Assembly (NCBI RefSeq): GCF_017163935.1
Contig: NZ_JABVZR010000001.1
Span: forward strand, 2,356,001-2,420,000
Reading direction: 5' to 3'
Length of the DNA stretch: 64,000 nt
Origin: Novosphingobium terrae
Lineage (GTDB): Bacteria > Pseudomonadota > Alphaproteobacteria > Sphingomonadales > Sphingomonadaceae
The position numbers were made by a program, and so were the translations under genes. The first letter of the stretch is position 1. Every line of letters begins with the position of its first letter. Shown here piece by piece: positions 1-8,680 of the stretch. A model generated the notes under the pieces. That model did not search any database. It was not told where the DNA came from and saw nothing but the letters and a program-made list of their open reading frames with translations.

Positions 1-98
1 ACATAGGCATGGGTGGATCGCGCCATTTTCAGCGCCCGGCTGCGCGTCAGCCGCAAGGTCCTGTCGCCCCGATCGATCTCACCGCTGATGCGTTCCAT
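1..98 (-). CDS. N-terminus of a DUF2252-like protein (partial)
   Basis: Only the first 32 codons lie in the window; the gene runs off the left edge. The start is an ATG with GGAG seven to ten bases ahead of it. The visible peptide ends in a KMARSTHAYV stretch, which resembles the conserved KMA-S-HAF/Y-RG segment near the start of DUF2252 proteins, a family of unknown role. That match rests on memory of a short motif, so the call is tentative. It is divergent from the PepSY gene. Confidence 0.45.
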   Translation of the reverse strand, partial: MERISGEIDRGDRTLRLTRSRALKMARSTHAY

Positions 99-282
99 GG
101 CTGCTCCATTGCCAGATTGTGACAGAGAAATGCTTGCGCGCGGAAAAAGCCGCAGGCCCGACTAAAAAACGCATAATTTCGATGCAGAGCGGCATCATAT
201 TGAATGGCACGCAGGCTGAAGCCTTCAGGCATGATCACGCCGATGCCGCTTCACCACGAAAGCGGGTTGGGGAGGGACTGCC

Positions 283-1485
283 ATGCTGCGCTGGCACCGG
301 ATATGCGCCGTTTTTGCGGCGGTGCTGCTGATCTATGTGGCCGCGACGGGCACCGGCATCGAGCTGGCCGATATGCGCGCGCTGCTCACCCATGCGCCCG
401 AGAGCGATCCCGATATGCAGATGATGCGCCAGCATATCTATGGGCCGCCCAATTATGCGGTGGTCTCGGCGCCCGATTACAGCGCGCCTGCCCTGCCCGA
501 AGGTACCGATTACGCGGCCGGGATCGCGCGGGCCACGGCTTTGGGCCGCGCCGCTGCGCCCGGTGAACCGCTTCGACTGGTGGAGCTGCGCGGCGGCCAG
601 GATGGCAGGCTGGCGGGCCATGTGCAGATGGGGGCGCGGCAGATGATCTTCGATCTCATCAGCGGCACACGCCTGCCTGACAGCTTTCTGCCGCCGCCTC
701 AGCCGGGCCGGGGTTTCGCCTCGACGCGTTCAAATTTCAAGATGCTTCACCGTTTCCTGTTTCTGCCCTGGGGCACGGCGATCAACGGCATCGCCGCCAT
801 CGGCCTTGCGATCATGATCTTCACCGGGCTGGCGCATTATCTGAAGCTCTACCGCGCGCGGGCCAGGATGGGGCGCCGCGCCCCGTGGTGGAAAGGCGGC
901 GATCTGTGGCGCCAGTTGCATCGCTGGATCGCGGTGACGGCCAGCCTCTTCGTGATCTGGCTGACGGTGAGCGGCTTGCTGCTCTCGCTCGACAATGTGG
1001 GGGCCAATATCCATACCGCGCTCAATGGTGCGCGGGCTTCAAGCGCCTTCGATGGCGATCAGTCCTCGCCTCTGAACGATGCGCAGCTGGCGCCGATGCT
1101 GGCGACCACCCTCTCCGCCTTTCACCGGCAGCAGCCCGGCACGGGGATCAAGGTGCTGCGTCTGCGCAGTTTCGTGGGCTATCCGCAGGGCGTGGTGATC
1201 GCCGCCGATGCCGAGACCACCCAGCATGTCTACAACGCCAACACCGGCGCCGCGATGAAGATGTGGGAACCGGGCTATCCCGATCTCAGCTTCCCCAGCG
1301 GCTGGGAGCTGCATCAGGCGCTCAAGCGCTTCCATCGCGGCGATATGTTCGGCCTGACCGGGCGCTGGCTGGTGCTGCTGAGCGGCCTGTCGCTGCTTTA
1401 CCTCAGCGTGTCGGGGGTGGTGATGTATCTCCAGCTGTGGCAGCGGCGACGCAAGAACGGGCGCAGCGAGTTGTTCTGGAAGTGA
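283..1485 (+). CDS. PepSY-associated transmembrane protein
   Basis: A 400-residue inner-membrane protein of the PepSY-TM type (PiuB/FoxB-like). Four hydrophobic segments are visible at roughly residues 6-26, 166-188, 212-234 and 365-388, with a periplasmic domain between the first two and another between the last two. Several membrane-edge histidines (HRFLF, LHRW, LHQALKRFHRG) fit the proposed heme or metal-reductase role of this family. Many relatives sit beside TonB receptors and help reduce siderophore iron; no receptor is visible here, so the substrate is unknown. GGGAGGGA precedes the ATG by six bases. Its stop abuts the stop of the convergent amylase with no gap. Confidence 0.75.
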   Translation: MLRWHRICAVFAAVLLIYVAATGTGIELADMRALLTHAPESDPDMQMMRQHIYGPPNYAVVSAPDYSAPALPEGTDYAAGIARATALGRAAAPGEPLRLVELRGGQDGRLAGHVQMGARQMIFDLISGTRLPDSFLPPPQPGRGFASTRSNFKMLHRFLFLPWGTAINGIAAIGLAIMIFTGLAHYLKLYRARARMGRRAPWWKGGDLWRQLHRWIAVTASLFVIWLTVSGLLLSLDNVGANIHTALNGARASSAFDGDQSSPLNDAQLAPMLATTLSAFHRQQPGTGIKVLRLRSFVGYPQGVVIAADAETTQHVYNANTGAAMKMWEPGYPDLSFPSGWELHQALKRFHRGDMFGLTGRWLVLLSGLSLLYLSVSGVVMYLQLWQRRRKNGRSELFWK

Positions 1486-2973
1486 TCACAGCGCATCGCT
1501 GCGCACCCAGACGCTGACGCTGCCACCATTCACCCGCAGGGTGACGCGGCCTTCCTCATCGGCGTGGATTTCTTCCTCGCAATGGCCGAGGAAGTCGCGG
1601 AAAGCGGCGCCGGCATGGTCGGGGCCGAGTTCCACCACCTTGCCCGCCTCATCGCCGTTGGAGAGCAGCACCACGCAGCCGGGATGCTCGGCCGTGCCAT
1701 GGCGGATAAAGGCGATGCTGCAGGCTTCGTCGAAGATGTCGGTCTGCTCGCCATGGGCGAAGCGCTGGCGCGCCTCGATCAGCTTGGGCAGGCAGGGCAC
1801 GGGTTCGATGGTGATCTGATATTCGCCGCCATCGCCGCCCGCGTCGCTGTATTGCGCGCCATAGAGGTCGGGATAGAAGACGCAGGGCACGCCGCCCGTG
1901 CGCAGCAGCACCAGCGCATAGGCCAGCGGCTGGAACCAGCTTTCCACCGGGGCTTCCAGCGCCTGCAGCGGCTGCGTATCGTGATTGCCCACAACCGTGA
2001 CGGCGTGATCGGGCTCTTCAGCGACCAGCGTGCCGTCGAAAATGGTGCGCAGATCGTAATCGGCCCCGGCGCGCGAGGCTTCGTGGAAATGGTGAAGCAG
2101 CGCCACATCGAACAGCATCAGCTGCTTGTCGACCAGATCGAGATACTGGCGCAGCGCCTCCATATCGGGCTTCCAGTACTCGGCCACGACAAACAGTTCG
2201 CTGTCAACGGTTTCGCGCATATGGCCCACCCAGTCGCGGAAGAACCATGCGGGGATATGCTTGGCGGCATCGAGACGGAAACCCTGCACCGGCAGCTGCT
2301 CGGCCAGCCAGCGGCCCCAGTACTTCAATTCCTCATAGACGGCCTTGTTGCGGAACTCGACATCGGCGCCCATCAGATAGTCGAAATTGCCGAGTTCGTC
2401 ATCGACCTCCTCGTTCCATTCGCCATCGCCATATTCGTTGACCAGGCGGAAGACGCCCTGCTCATCGGGGTTCTCGATGCAGTCCACCCCGGCAAAGCAT
2501 TTCACATCCCAGATGAATTGCGAATGCTGCCCCGCCCGGCCCGGGAAGGTGAATTTGGTGTAGGCATCGGCCTCGAAGGCGTCTTCCTCGATCTGGGTGC
2601 GGTCCTCGGGGTTGACGCGGTGGACAGCCACGCGCTCCTTCTCATCGGCGCCCATCTTGTGGTTGAAGACCACATCATGGATCACCCGCAGCCCGGCGCC
2701 GCTCAGCGCTTTGGTGGCCGCCTCCAGCCCGGCGCGATCGCCATATTTGGTGGCGACGGCGCCCTTCTGGTCGAACTCGCCCAGATCGAACAGGTCATAG
2801 GTGTCATAGCCAACCGACGAGCCGCCCGAAGCGCCCTTATAGGCCGGGGGCAGCCAGACATCGGTCACGCCCATCTGCGCCAGACCCTGCGCCTTTTGCG
2901 CCACCTCGGCCCAGAGCTTTCCGCCCTCGGGATAGTACCAGTGGAAGAACTGAAGCAGAGTGCGTGCCGCCAT
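1486..2973 (-). CDS. amyA: Cytoplasmic alpha-amylase (GH13)
   Basis: This encodes a 495-residue alpha-amylase without signal peptide, the same length as E. coli cytoplasmic AmyA, so it probably hydrolyses internal maltodextrin or glycogen-type glucans. The four GH13 motifs are present: DVVFNH (100-105), GFRLDAAKH with nucleophile D235, FVVAEYW with acid/base E265, and VGNHDT with D332. The start at ATG 2973 gives the AmyA-like N-terminus [13 protein letters not shown] and has GGCGGGA six bases upstream; the frame stays open further upstream, but that part is not amylase-like. It stands alone, followed upstream by palindromic repeats. Confidence 0.9.
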   Translation of the reverse strand: MAARTLLQFFHWYYPEGGKLWAEVAQKAQGLAQMGVTDVWLPPAYKGASGGSSVGYDTYDLFDLGEFDQKGAVATKYGDRAGLEAATKALSGAGLRVIHDVVFNHKMGADEKERVAVHRVNPEDRTQIEEDAFEADAYTKFTFPGRAGQHSQFIWDVKCFAGVDCIENPDEQGVFRLVNEYGDGEWNEEVDDELGNFDYLMGADVEFRNKAVYEELKYWGRWLAEQLPVQGFRLDAAKHIPAWFFRDWVGHMRETVDSELFVVAEYWKPDMEALRQYLDLVDKQLMLFDVALLHHFHEASRAGADYDLRTIFDGTLVAEEPDHAVTVVGNHDTQPLQALEAPVESWFQPLAYALVLLRTGGVPCVFYPDLYGAQYSDAGGDGGEYQITIEPVPCLPKLIEARQRFAHGEQTDIFDEACSIAFIRHGTAEHPGCVVLLSNGDEAGKVVELGPDHAGAAFRDFLGHCEEEIHADEEGRVTLRVNGGSVSVWVRSDAL

Positions 2974-2991
2974 GATCGATCCCGCCTGAAA

Positions 2992-3036
2992 GCATCGTGC
3001 GAAAAACGGGAACCGGTTTTTCGCGAAAAACGATGC
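2992..3036. repeat. Dispersed palindromic element, GCGAAAAA type, copy 1
   Basis: Nested inverted repeat: outer arms GCATCGT (2992-2998) and ACGATGC (3030-3036), inner arms GCGAAAAAC (2999-3007) and GTTTTTCGC (3016-3024). It has the same architecture and core words as the element at 27710-27758. It sits 18 bases upstream of the amylase start and may form a strong hairpin in an amylase leader. Confidence 0.6.
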
Positions 3037-3047
3037 GACAACAAAAA

Positions 3048-3093
3048 CCTGGAGCATGCCGGATGGTTCATCAAACACCCGGCATGCTCCAGG
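3048..3093. repeat. Perfect 15-bp inverted repeat
   Basis: CCTGGAGCATGCCGG (3048-3062) is followed after 16 bases by its exact reverse complement CCGGCATGCTCCAGG (3079-3093). It lies between the amylase start and the Tad genes. No T-run follows on either strand, so it is not an obvious intrinsic terminator; it could be an operator or a processed hairpin. Confidence 0.6.
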
Positions 3094-3394
3094 AGCCAAC
3101 GCACGATAAAAGGGCGGAAATCCGGAATGTTCCCTAGCGGATTCCTCCAGAGCCGAGACAAGCGGGAAAAGCGCCCCGGCAAGCCTTCGTTCACCATGAT
3201 ACCTTACCCTGCTCACCTCGCCTGAGGCTCCGGTCCCCGGCAAAACGGTGCCATGCTACCGCTTAACTCCGTCAACACCCGGATGTGGCCGCTCATCAAG
3301 GTTAGCGGCGCCCTGCAAACGTTAAGCACATATGCGGAACGCTGCGCTGGGACGCTATCAACGCGCCCCATGCCAAGGCAAACTCGCGTCATCC

Positions 3395-5197
3395 ATGGAG
3401 GATGGCAGACAAAGCGAGGCGACCAGCACCGTGGCGGCAACCCCCTCCCGCCATGCCCTTCCCCTGCTGACACGGCTGCGGAAGGACAGGGCAGGCAATG
3501 TGATGCTGATGATGGCCGGCATGATGTTCGTGCTGGCAGCGTTTGTTGGCTGCGCCATCGATGCGGCGCGCTTCTATGTCGTCAACTCCCGCCTGCAGCA
3601 GGCCTGTGACGCGGGCGCACTGGCCGGGCGGCGTTCGATGACCGATACCGCGCTCGACGGCATTCTGGATGCGACAGCCATCGCCCAGTCGCAAAGCTTC
3701 TTCAACAACAATTTCCGCAACGGCTGGTTCGGCACCACCGGCGTCACCTTCACCCCCGCCAAGACGTCTGACGGGCAGCTGACGGGAACCGCGCAGGTCA
3801 CGGTGCCCACGGTCATCATGAAGATCCTGGGCGTCAGCAATGTCACGCTGACCGCCACCTGCACCGCCCGGCTCGATGTGCCCGACACCGATGTGATCTT
3901 CGTGCTGGACACCACCGGATCGATGTCCTGCCTGCCCAGCGACGATGACAACACCTGCAACAATTACGTCAATTCCGCGGGCACCACCACTTACAGCCGC
4001 CCGCTCGATGGCGCCACCAGCGGCAACACCAGCGTGGCGGGCTATCCGCTTTCCACCGCCTATTACGTGCCGGAAAAGAGCGGATCGCGCATATCCGCGT
4101 TGCGCACGGCAGTGCTCAATTTCTATGACACGCTGGCCGCCTCCTCCAGCGCCCAGACCCATATCCGCTATGGCTTCGTCACCTACAGTTCCACCGTGAA
4201 TGCGGGGCGCGCGGTGATGGATATGTCGCCCAAATATCTCGTGGGCGGGGCTGGCAACAGCAACACCAGCTGGACCTACAATGCCCGCAGCATCACGCTC
4301 CAGCTGCTGGTGCCCATTCTCTACACCTATCAGCCCGTGTCGGAAAATCTGAGCATCTACAGCACCGGCCTGCCCACGCCGGACCCGACCAAGATCGGCG
4401 TCACCGATGCCTGGGCCGGCTGCCTGGAGGAGCGTTACACCACCCCCGGCGTTTCCAGCTTCAACATCAACAGCCTGCCCTATGATCTGGACCCCGATCT
4501 GGTGCCCACCAGCGACATCAGAACGCAGTGGAAGCCGATGTGGCCCGAGGTCTTCTACGCCCGCAACAATTACACCAGCACCGCCACCTCCACCTCCCTG
4601 CTGGATTTGCTGGGCAGCGGCCCCAACCCCAACATCGGCACACCCAGCTACATGCAGATGGGCTATATCACCTGCGGCAAGCCGGTGGCGCGGCTCTCCA
4701 CCATGACGCGGGCGCAGGTCTCGGCCTATGTCAATGCCAGCGATTTCCGGCCCATTGGCGGCACCTATCACGATACGGGGATGATCTGGGGCACGCGGCT
4801 GCTCTCGCCCACCGGCATCTTCGCCAATGACACCGCCGCCTGGCCCGGGCGCCTGCCACCCAACCGGGTGATCGTCTTCCTGACGGACGGCGTGATGTCG
4901 CCCAGCACCTATGTCTATGGCATGTACGGCAATGAATATTACGACAGGCGCGTCTCGGGCGGCGATTTCAACAATCTGACCAACTATCATATCCAGCGCT
5001 TCCTGGCCGAATGTTCGGCGGCCAAGGCGCGCAACATCAACATCTGGACGATCTCGATCGCCACCACGGCGCCTGCCCCGCTGGTCTCCTGCGCCAGTTC
5101 GACAGGACAGGCGCTGGCCACCACCAGCGGCTCGGGGCTGACGACCGCCTTTTCCACCATCGCCAAGCAGGTGGCCAGCCTGCGGATCTCGCAATGA
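3395..5197 (+). CDS. TadG-like pilus protein with von Willebrand A domain
   Basis: A 600-residue envelope protein of the TadG/Tad-like Flp family. The N-terminus has a GNV-type cleavage/anchor region followed by a hydrophobic helix and the conserved AIDAARFYVVNSRLQQACDAGALAG segment type (about residues 35-85). A VWA domain starts near residue 165, where DTTGSMS gives the metal-binding DxSxS-like site, and a later FLTDGVM fits the same fold. The start is uncertain: 3395 gives a plain cytosolic leader before the anchor, while 3332 is also possible; neither has a good ribosome-binding site. The next gene overlaps by four bases, so the three genes are translationally coupled. Confidence 0.78.
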   Translation: MEDGRQSEATSTVAATPSRHALPLLTRLRKDRAGNVMLMMAGMMFVLAAFVGCAIDAARFYVVNSRLQQACDAGALAGRRSMTDTALDGILDATAIAQSQSFFNNNFRNGWFGTTGVTFTPAKTSDGQLTGTAQVTVPTVIMKILGVSNVTLTATCTARLDVPDTDVIFVLDTTGSMSCLPSDDDNTCNNYVNSAGTTTYSRPLDGATSGNTSVAGYPLSTAYYVPEKSGSRISALRTAVLNFYDTLAASSSAQTHIRYGFVTYSSTVNAGRAVMDMSPKYLVGGAGNSNTSWTYNARSITLQLLVPILYTYQPVSENLSIYSTGLPTPDPTKIGVTDAWAGCLEERYTTPGVSSFNINSLPYDLDPDLVPTSDIRTQWKPMWPEVFYARNNYTSTATSTSLLDLLGSGPNPNIGTPSYMQMGYITCGKPVARLSTMTRAQVSAYVNASDFRPIGGTYHDTGMIWGTRLLSPTGIFANDTAAWPGRLPPNRVIVFLTDGVMSPSTYVYGMYGNEYYDRRVSGGDFNNLTNYHIQRFLAECSAAKARNINIWTISIATTAPAPLVSCASSTGQALATTSGSGLTTAFSTIAKQVASLRISQ

Positions 5198-5790
5198 GGG
5201 CGCGCGCCTTCCTGCGCCGCCTGTGGCGCGCCAGCGGCGGCGCGGCGGCGGTGGAGTTCGCGATGACGGCGCCCATCGCCCTGCTGCTGATCATGGGGCT
5301 CTGCGATTTTGCCTATCAGCTCTATATGCAGGCTTTGCTCAGCGGCGCGGTGCAAAAGGCCGCGCGTGACGCCACGATCCAGAACTCCACCCCGGCCACG
5401 CTGGATGCTCAGGTGCTCTCCATCGTGCAGGGCGGCAACCGCAATGCCGCCTGGGCCACCGGCTCTCCCTCGCGGCTGAGCTATGCGCAATATGGCTATA
5501 TCTCGCCCGAGCCTTTCACCGACAGCAATGGCAACGGCATCCGCGATCCCGGCGAATGCTTCACCGATGTCAACGGCAACGGCCAGTGGGACGCCAATCC
5601 CGGCATCAGCGGCAATGGCGGCGCGGGCGACACGGTGGTCTACACCGCCACCATGACCTATCCGCGCCTGTTTCCCACCGCGGCCTGGATGAAATGGTCC
5701 AATGTGGTGACCATCTCCTCGACCACCATTCTGAAAAACCAGCCCTACGCCGCCCAGACCGTGCCCACGCCAACCACGATCTGCACATGA
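5194..5790 (+). CDS. TadE-like pseudopilin
   Basis: A 198-residue TadE/TadF-type protein: basic N-terminus, GGAAAVEFAM processing-like motif (residues 15-24; the VEFA with the glutamate is typical of TadE), then one hydrophobic helix ending near residue 40. The rest is a periplasmic domain rich in Asn and Gly, including a repeated DxNGNG motif (SNGNGIRD, VNGNGQWD) that could bind calcium. Its ATG overlaps the stop of the gene before it (ATGA), and the next gene uses the same arrangement. Confidence 0.8.
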   Translation: MRARAFLRRLWRASGGAAAVEFAMTAPIALLLIMGLCDFAYQLYMQALLSGAVQKAARDATIQNSTPATLDAQVLSIVQGGNRNAAWATGSPSRLSYAQYGYISPEPFTDSNGNGIRDPGECFTDVNGNGQWDANPGISGNGGAGDTVVYTATMTYPRLFPTAAWMKWSNVVTISSTTILKNQPYAAQTVPTPTTICT

Positions 5791-6491
5791 GGGGGGCGCT
5801 GTTCAAAAGGCTGCTGCGTGAGAGCAAGGCCGCGGCACTGCTCGAATTCGCGCTGATGCTGCCGGTGGTAATGTATCTGGGCGGGGCGGGCATCGAATAT
5901 GCCAATTACGGGCTGGCTCAGATGCGGATCAGCCAGATCGCCATGACGCTGGCCGACAATGCCGGTCGCGTCGGCCTCTCCAGCACGCTGGCCACCACCC
6001 AGCTGCGCGAGACGGACGTCAACGATATCTTCTCGGGCGTGCGCCTGCAGAGCGCGGGGATCAATCTGACCACCTATGGGCGCATCACCCTCTCCAGCCT
6101 GGAATACACGCCCCAGACCTATGATGTGGTGCCGGTGCAGCGCATCCACTGGCAGCGCTGCCTGGGCAAGCGCAGCGGCACCAATTACGACAGCTCCTAT
6201 GGCACCACCACCACCACGGCGGGCAGCACGGCCACGCTGGCCAATGCGGGCACGGCCATGCCGCTGGGCATGGGCGACACCGGCGCGCTGGTGAATGCGC
6301 CGCTGGGCTTCGGGGTGATGTTCGTGGAGATCAATTACGATTACCAGCCGCTGTTCGGCACGCTCTATGCCCCGGCGATGCGCATCCATTACGTCGCCTC
6401 CTACATCGTGCGCGACACGCGCGATTATTCGATGATCTACAACCCCGCCCCCACCGTCACCCCATCGACCTGTAACCTTTACACCACGTGA
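5787..6491 (+). CDS. TadE-family pilus assembly protein
   Basis: A 234-residue protein with the same layout as the preceding one: short basic leader, AAALLEFALMLP processing-like motif with the conserved glutamate (residues 14-25), a hydrophobic helix, and an exported C-terminal domain. It begins at an ATG overlapping the previous stop by four bases. The core Tad machinery (CpaB/C/E/F, TadB/C, Flp pilin) is not within the window, so this is either an outlying part of a Tad locus or a separate exported surface module. Confidence 0.78.
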   Translation: MRGALFKRLLRESKAAALLEFALMLPVVMYLGGAGIEYANYGLAQMRISQIAMTLADNAGRVGLSSTLATTQLRETDVNDIFSGVRLQSAGINLTTYGRITLSSLEYTPQTYDVVPVQRIHWQRCLGKRSGTNYDSSYGTTTTTAGSTATLANAGTAMPLGMGDTGALVNAPLGFGVMFVEINYDYQPLFGTLYAPAMRIHYVASYIVRDTRDYSMIYNPAPTVTPSTCNLYTT

Positions 6492-6559
6492 CCCATGGCG
6501 GGGCGTGCAATCGGTGATCTGCTCCTTGACAAGCGCCCCGCCAGAGAGAAGTGAGCGGC

Positions 6560-7663
6560 ATGACGCAAGCAGCCCTGAGCGAGAGGCGCGCCTGGAACGC
6601 CCAGGCCATCCGCCGCATCGAAGCCGACATCACCCGCACCAGCGACACGCATCTCATCAACCATGCGATCGAGGGCACGCCGGGGATCACGCTCTATTTC
6701 AAGGATGAGAGCAGCCACCCGACGGGCAGCCTGAAGCATCGCCTCGCCCGCTCGCTGTTCCTCTATGCTTTGTGCAATGACTGGATCGGGCCGGATACGA
6801 CCGTGATCGAGGCCTCTTCCGGCTCCACCGCCGTGTCGGAGGCCTATTTCGCCCGGCTGCTGGGGCTGCGCTTCATCGCCGTGGTGCCGCGCACCGTGGC
6901 GGCGGCCAAGATCGCGCTGATCCGCTTCCATGGCGGCGAGATCCATTATGTCGACAGCCCCGGCGAAGTGTACGAAGCCAGCGCAAGGCTCGCCGAGGAA
7001 ACCGGCGGCCATTACATGGACCAGTTCACCTATGCCGAACGGGCGACCGACTGGCGCGGCAACAACAACATCGCCGAATCGATCTTCCAGCAGATGGCCC
7101 GCGAAGAGCATCCCATCCCCGCATGGGTGGTCTGCGGCGCGGGCACAGGCGGCACATCGGCCACCATCGGGCGCTATCTGCGCTATCGCCGGGTCGATAC
7201 GCAGCTGTGCGTCGCCGATCCGGAGACCTCGATCTTCCACCGCCATTTTGCCGACCGTTCGATCACCTCGCTGGGCGCCTGCAAATCCAGCATCATCGAG
7301 GGCATCGGGCGCCCCCGCCACGAACCCTCCTTCATCCCCGATGTGATCGATCGGATGGACGCCATTTCCGATGCGCGCTCCATCGCGGCGATGCGGGTGA
7401 TCTCGGCGCGGCTGGGGCGGCCGGTCGGCGGCTCGACGGGCACCAACATCTGGGCCTGCGCGCGGCTGATCTCCGATATGGCGGCGCGGGGGGAAAGCGG
7501 CTCGGTCGTCACCATCCTGTGCGATGGCGGCGAGCGCTACACCGACACCTGCTTCTGCGACGACTGGCTGGCCGAGCGCAACATCGACTGGCAACCCCAT
7601 GCCAAAGCGTTGGAAAGCTTCTTTGCCACCGGCGCATTGCACGAGGTTTGCCCCGAAGCTTGA
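6560..7663 (+). CDS. PLP-dependent cysteine synthase-like enzyme (Cds1-type desulfhydrase candidate)
   Basis: A 367-residue fold-type II PLP enzyme of the cysteine synthase family. The PLP lysine is K59 in HPTGSLKHR, followed by the substrate loop SSGSTAVS (about 85-92) and the phosphate-binding GAGTGGT. The motif set and length resemble actinobacterial Cds1-like L-cysteine desulfhydrases more than CysK/CysM, so release of sulfide from cysteine is a reasonable guess. A GTG nine bases upstream (6551) is an alternative start; the ATG is preceded by GAAGTGAG. It stands alone after the Tad genes. Confidence 0.72.
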   Translation: MTQAALSERRAWNAQAIRRIEADITRTSDTHLINHAIEGTPGITLYFKDESSHPTGSLKHRLARSLFLYALCNDWIGPDTTVIEASSGSTAVSEAYFARLLGLRFIAVVPRTVAAAKIALIRFHGGEIHYVDSPGEVYEASARLAEETGGHYMDQFTYAERATDWRGNNNIAESIFQQMAREEHPIPAWVVCGAGTGGTSATIGRYLRYRRVDTQLCVADPETSIFHRHFADRSITSLGACKSSIIEGIGRPRHEPSFIPDVIDRMDAISDARSIAAMRVISARLGRPVGGSTGTNIWACARLISDMAARGESGSVVTILCDGGERYTDTCFCDDWLAERNIDWQPHAKALESFFATGALHEVCPEA

Positions 7664-7678
7664 CCGCCATTCGCCCCC

Positions 7679-7698
7679 TTGACACAGGAACCTCTGTG
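7679..7698. repeat. Short inverted repeat upstream of purC
   Basis: ACACAG and CTGTGT are separated by six bases, beginning inside a TTGACA that could serve as a -35 element. No convincing -10 was found at the right distance, so a regulatory role is only a possibility. Confidence 0.3.
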
Positions 7699-7860
7699 TG
7701 TGGTTGAACAGACACATACCTTGGCCTATATGGCCCCTATGCCCCGGCTGCGCGGTGCTGTCGCAACTGCGCAGCAGCCTCGCGCGCCGGGGCTCGCCTT
7801 TTGGGGCCGGATGCTCCGTCCGACCCGTTCGCTGCCGTTGAATTGATAAAGGATTTGCCC

Positions 7861-8646
7861 ATGTCCCGTCGCCGCCAAATCTACGAAGGCAAGGCCAAGA
7901 TCCTTTACGAGGGCCCCGAGCCGGGCACGATCATCCAGTATTTCAAGGATGATGCCACCGCCTTCAACGCGCAGAAGAAGGGCACCATCAACGGCAAGGG
8001 CGTGATCAACAACCGCATCAGCGAGTATGTGTTCACCCGCCTGAACCACATCGGCATCCCCACGCACTTCATCAAGCGCCTCAACATGCGCGAGCAGCTG
8101 GTGCGCCAGGTCGAGATCATCCCCATCGAGGTGGTGGTCCGCAATGTTGCCGCCGGCTCGATCAGCAAGCGTCTGGGCATCCCCGAGGGGGAGCCCCTGC
8201 CCCACACGCTGATCGAATATTACTACAAGGACGATGCTCTGGGCGATCCGCTGATCTCCGAAGAGCATATCGCCGCCTTCGGCTGGGCCAGCAATGAGGA
8301 GATGCATGACATCTCCAGCATGGCCATCCGCGTGAACGACTTCATGTCGGGCATGTTCGCCGCGATCAACATCCGCCTGATCGACTTCAAGCTTGAGTTC
8401 GGCCGCATCTGGGATGGCGACTACAGCCGCGTGATCCTGGCCGACGAAATCAGCCCCGACGGCTGCCGCCTGTGGGACATGACCACCGGCGAAAAGCTGG
8501 ACAAGGACCGTTTCCGCCGCGATCTGGGCGGCGAGGAAGAGGCCTATCAGGAAGTGGCTCGCCGCCTCGGCCTGCTGGAGAATGAGAACAACGGCCCGTC
8601 CGAAGTGTTCGACCTCTCGGTGCATCGCAAGCTGCGGGGCAAATAA
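7861..8646 (+). CDS. purC: SAICAR synthetase (phosphoribosylaminoimidazole-succinocarboxamide synthase)
   Basis: Adds aspartate to CAIR with ATP hydrolysis, the seventh to eighth step of de novo purine synthesis. The 261-residue protein has the expected length and motifs: YEGKAKILY at the N-terminus, [11 protein letters not shown] (about 46-56), VRNVAAGS (about 98-105), IDFKLEFGR (about 177-185) and LADEISPD (about 196-203). ATG 7861 has AAAGGA eight bases upstream. The purine genes are split here: purC is followed by an M16 protease and an efflux operon before purS-purQ. Confidence 0.97.
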   Translation: MSRRRQIYEGKAKILYEGPEPGTIIQYFKDDATAFNAQKKGTINGKGVINNRISEYVFTRLNHIGIPTHFIKRLNMREQLVRQVEIIPIEVVVRNVAAGSISKRLGIPEGEPLPHTLIEYYYKDDALGDPLISEEHIAAFGWASNEEMHDISSMAIRVNDFMSGMFAAINIRLIDFKLEFGRIWDGDYSRVILADEISPDGCRLWDMTTGEKLDKDRFRRDLGGEEEAYQEVARRLGLLENENNGPSEVFDLSVHRKLRGK

Positions 8647-8680
8647 GCTGATCCAGCCTTTGACGCTTTCGCGCCGTTCG

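Noticed and set aside
3389..5194. A 601-codon antisense open frame over the TadG-like gene
   Set aside because: Mirror of the real gene; the plus frame has a clear VWA domain and translational coupling to two Tad genes.
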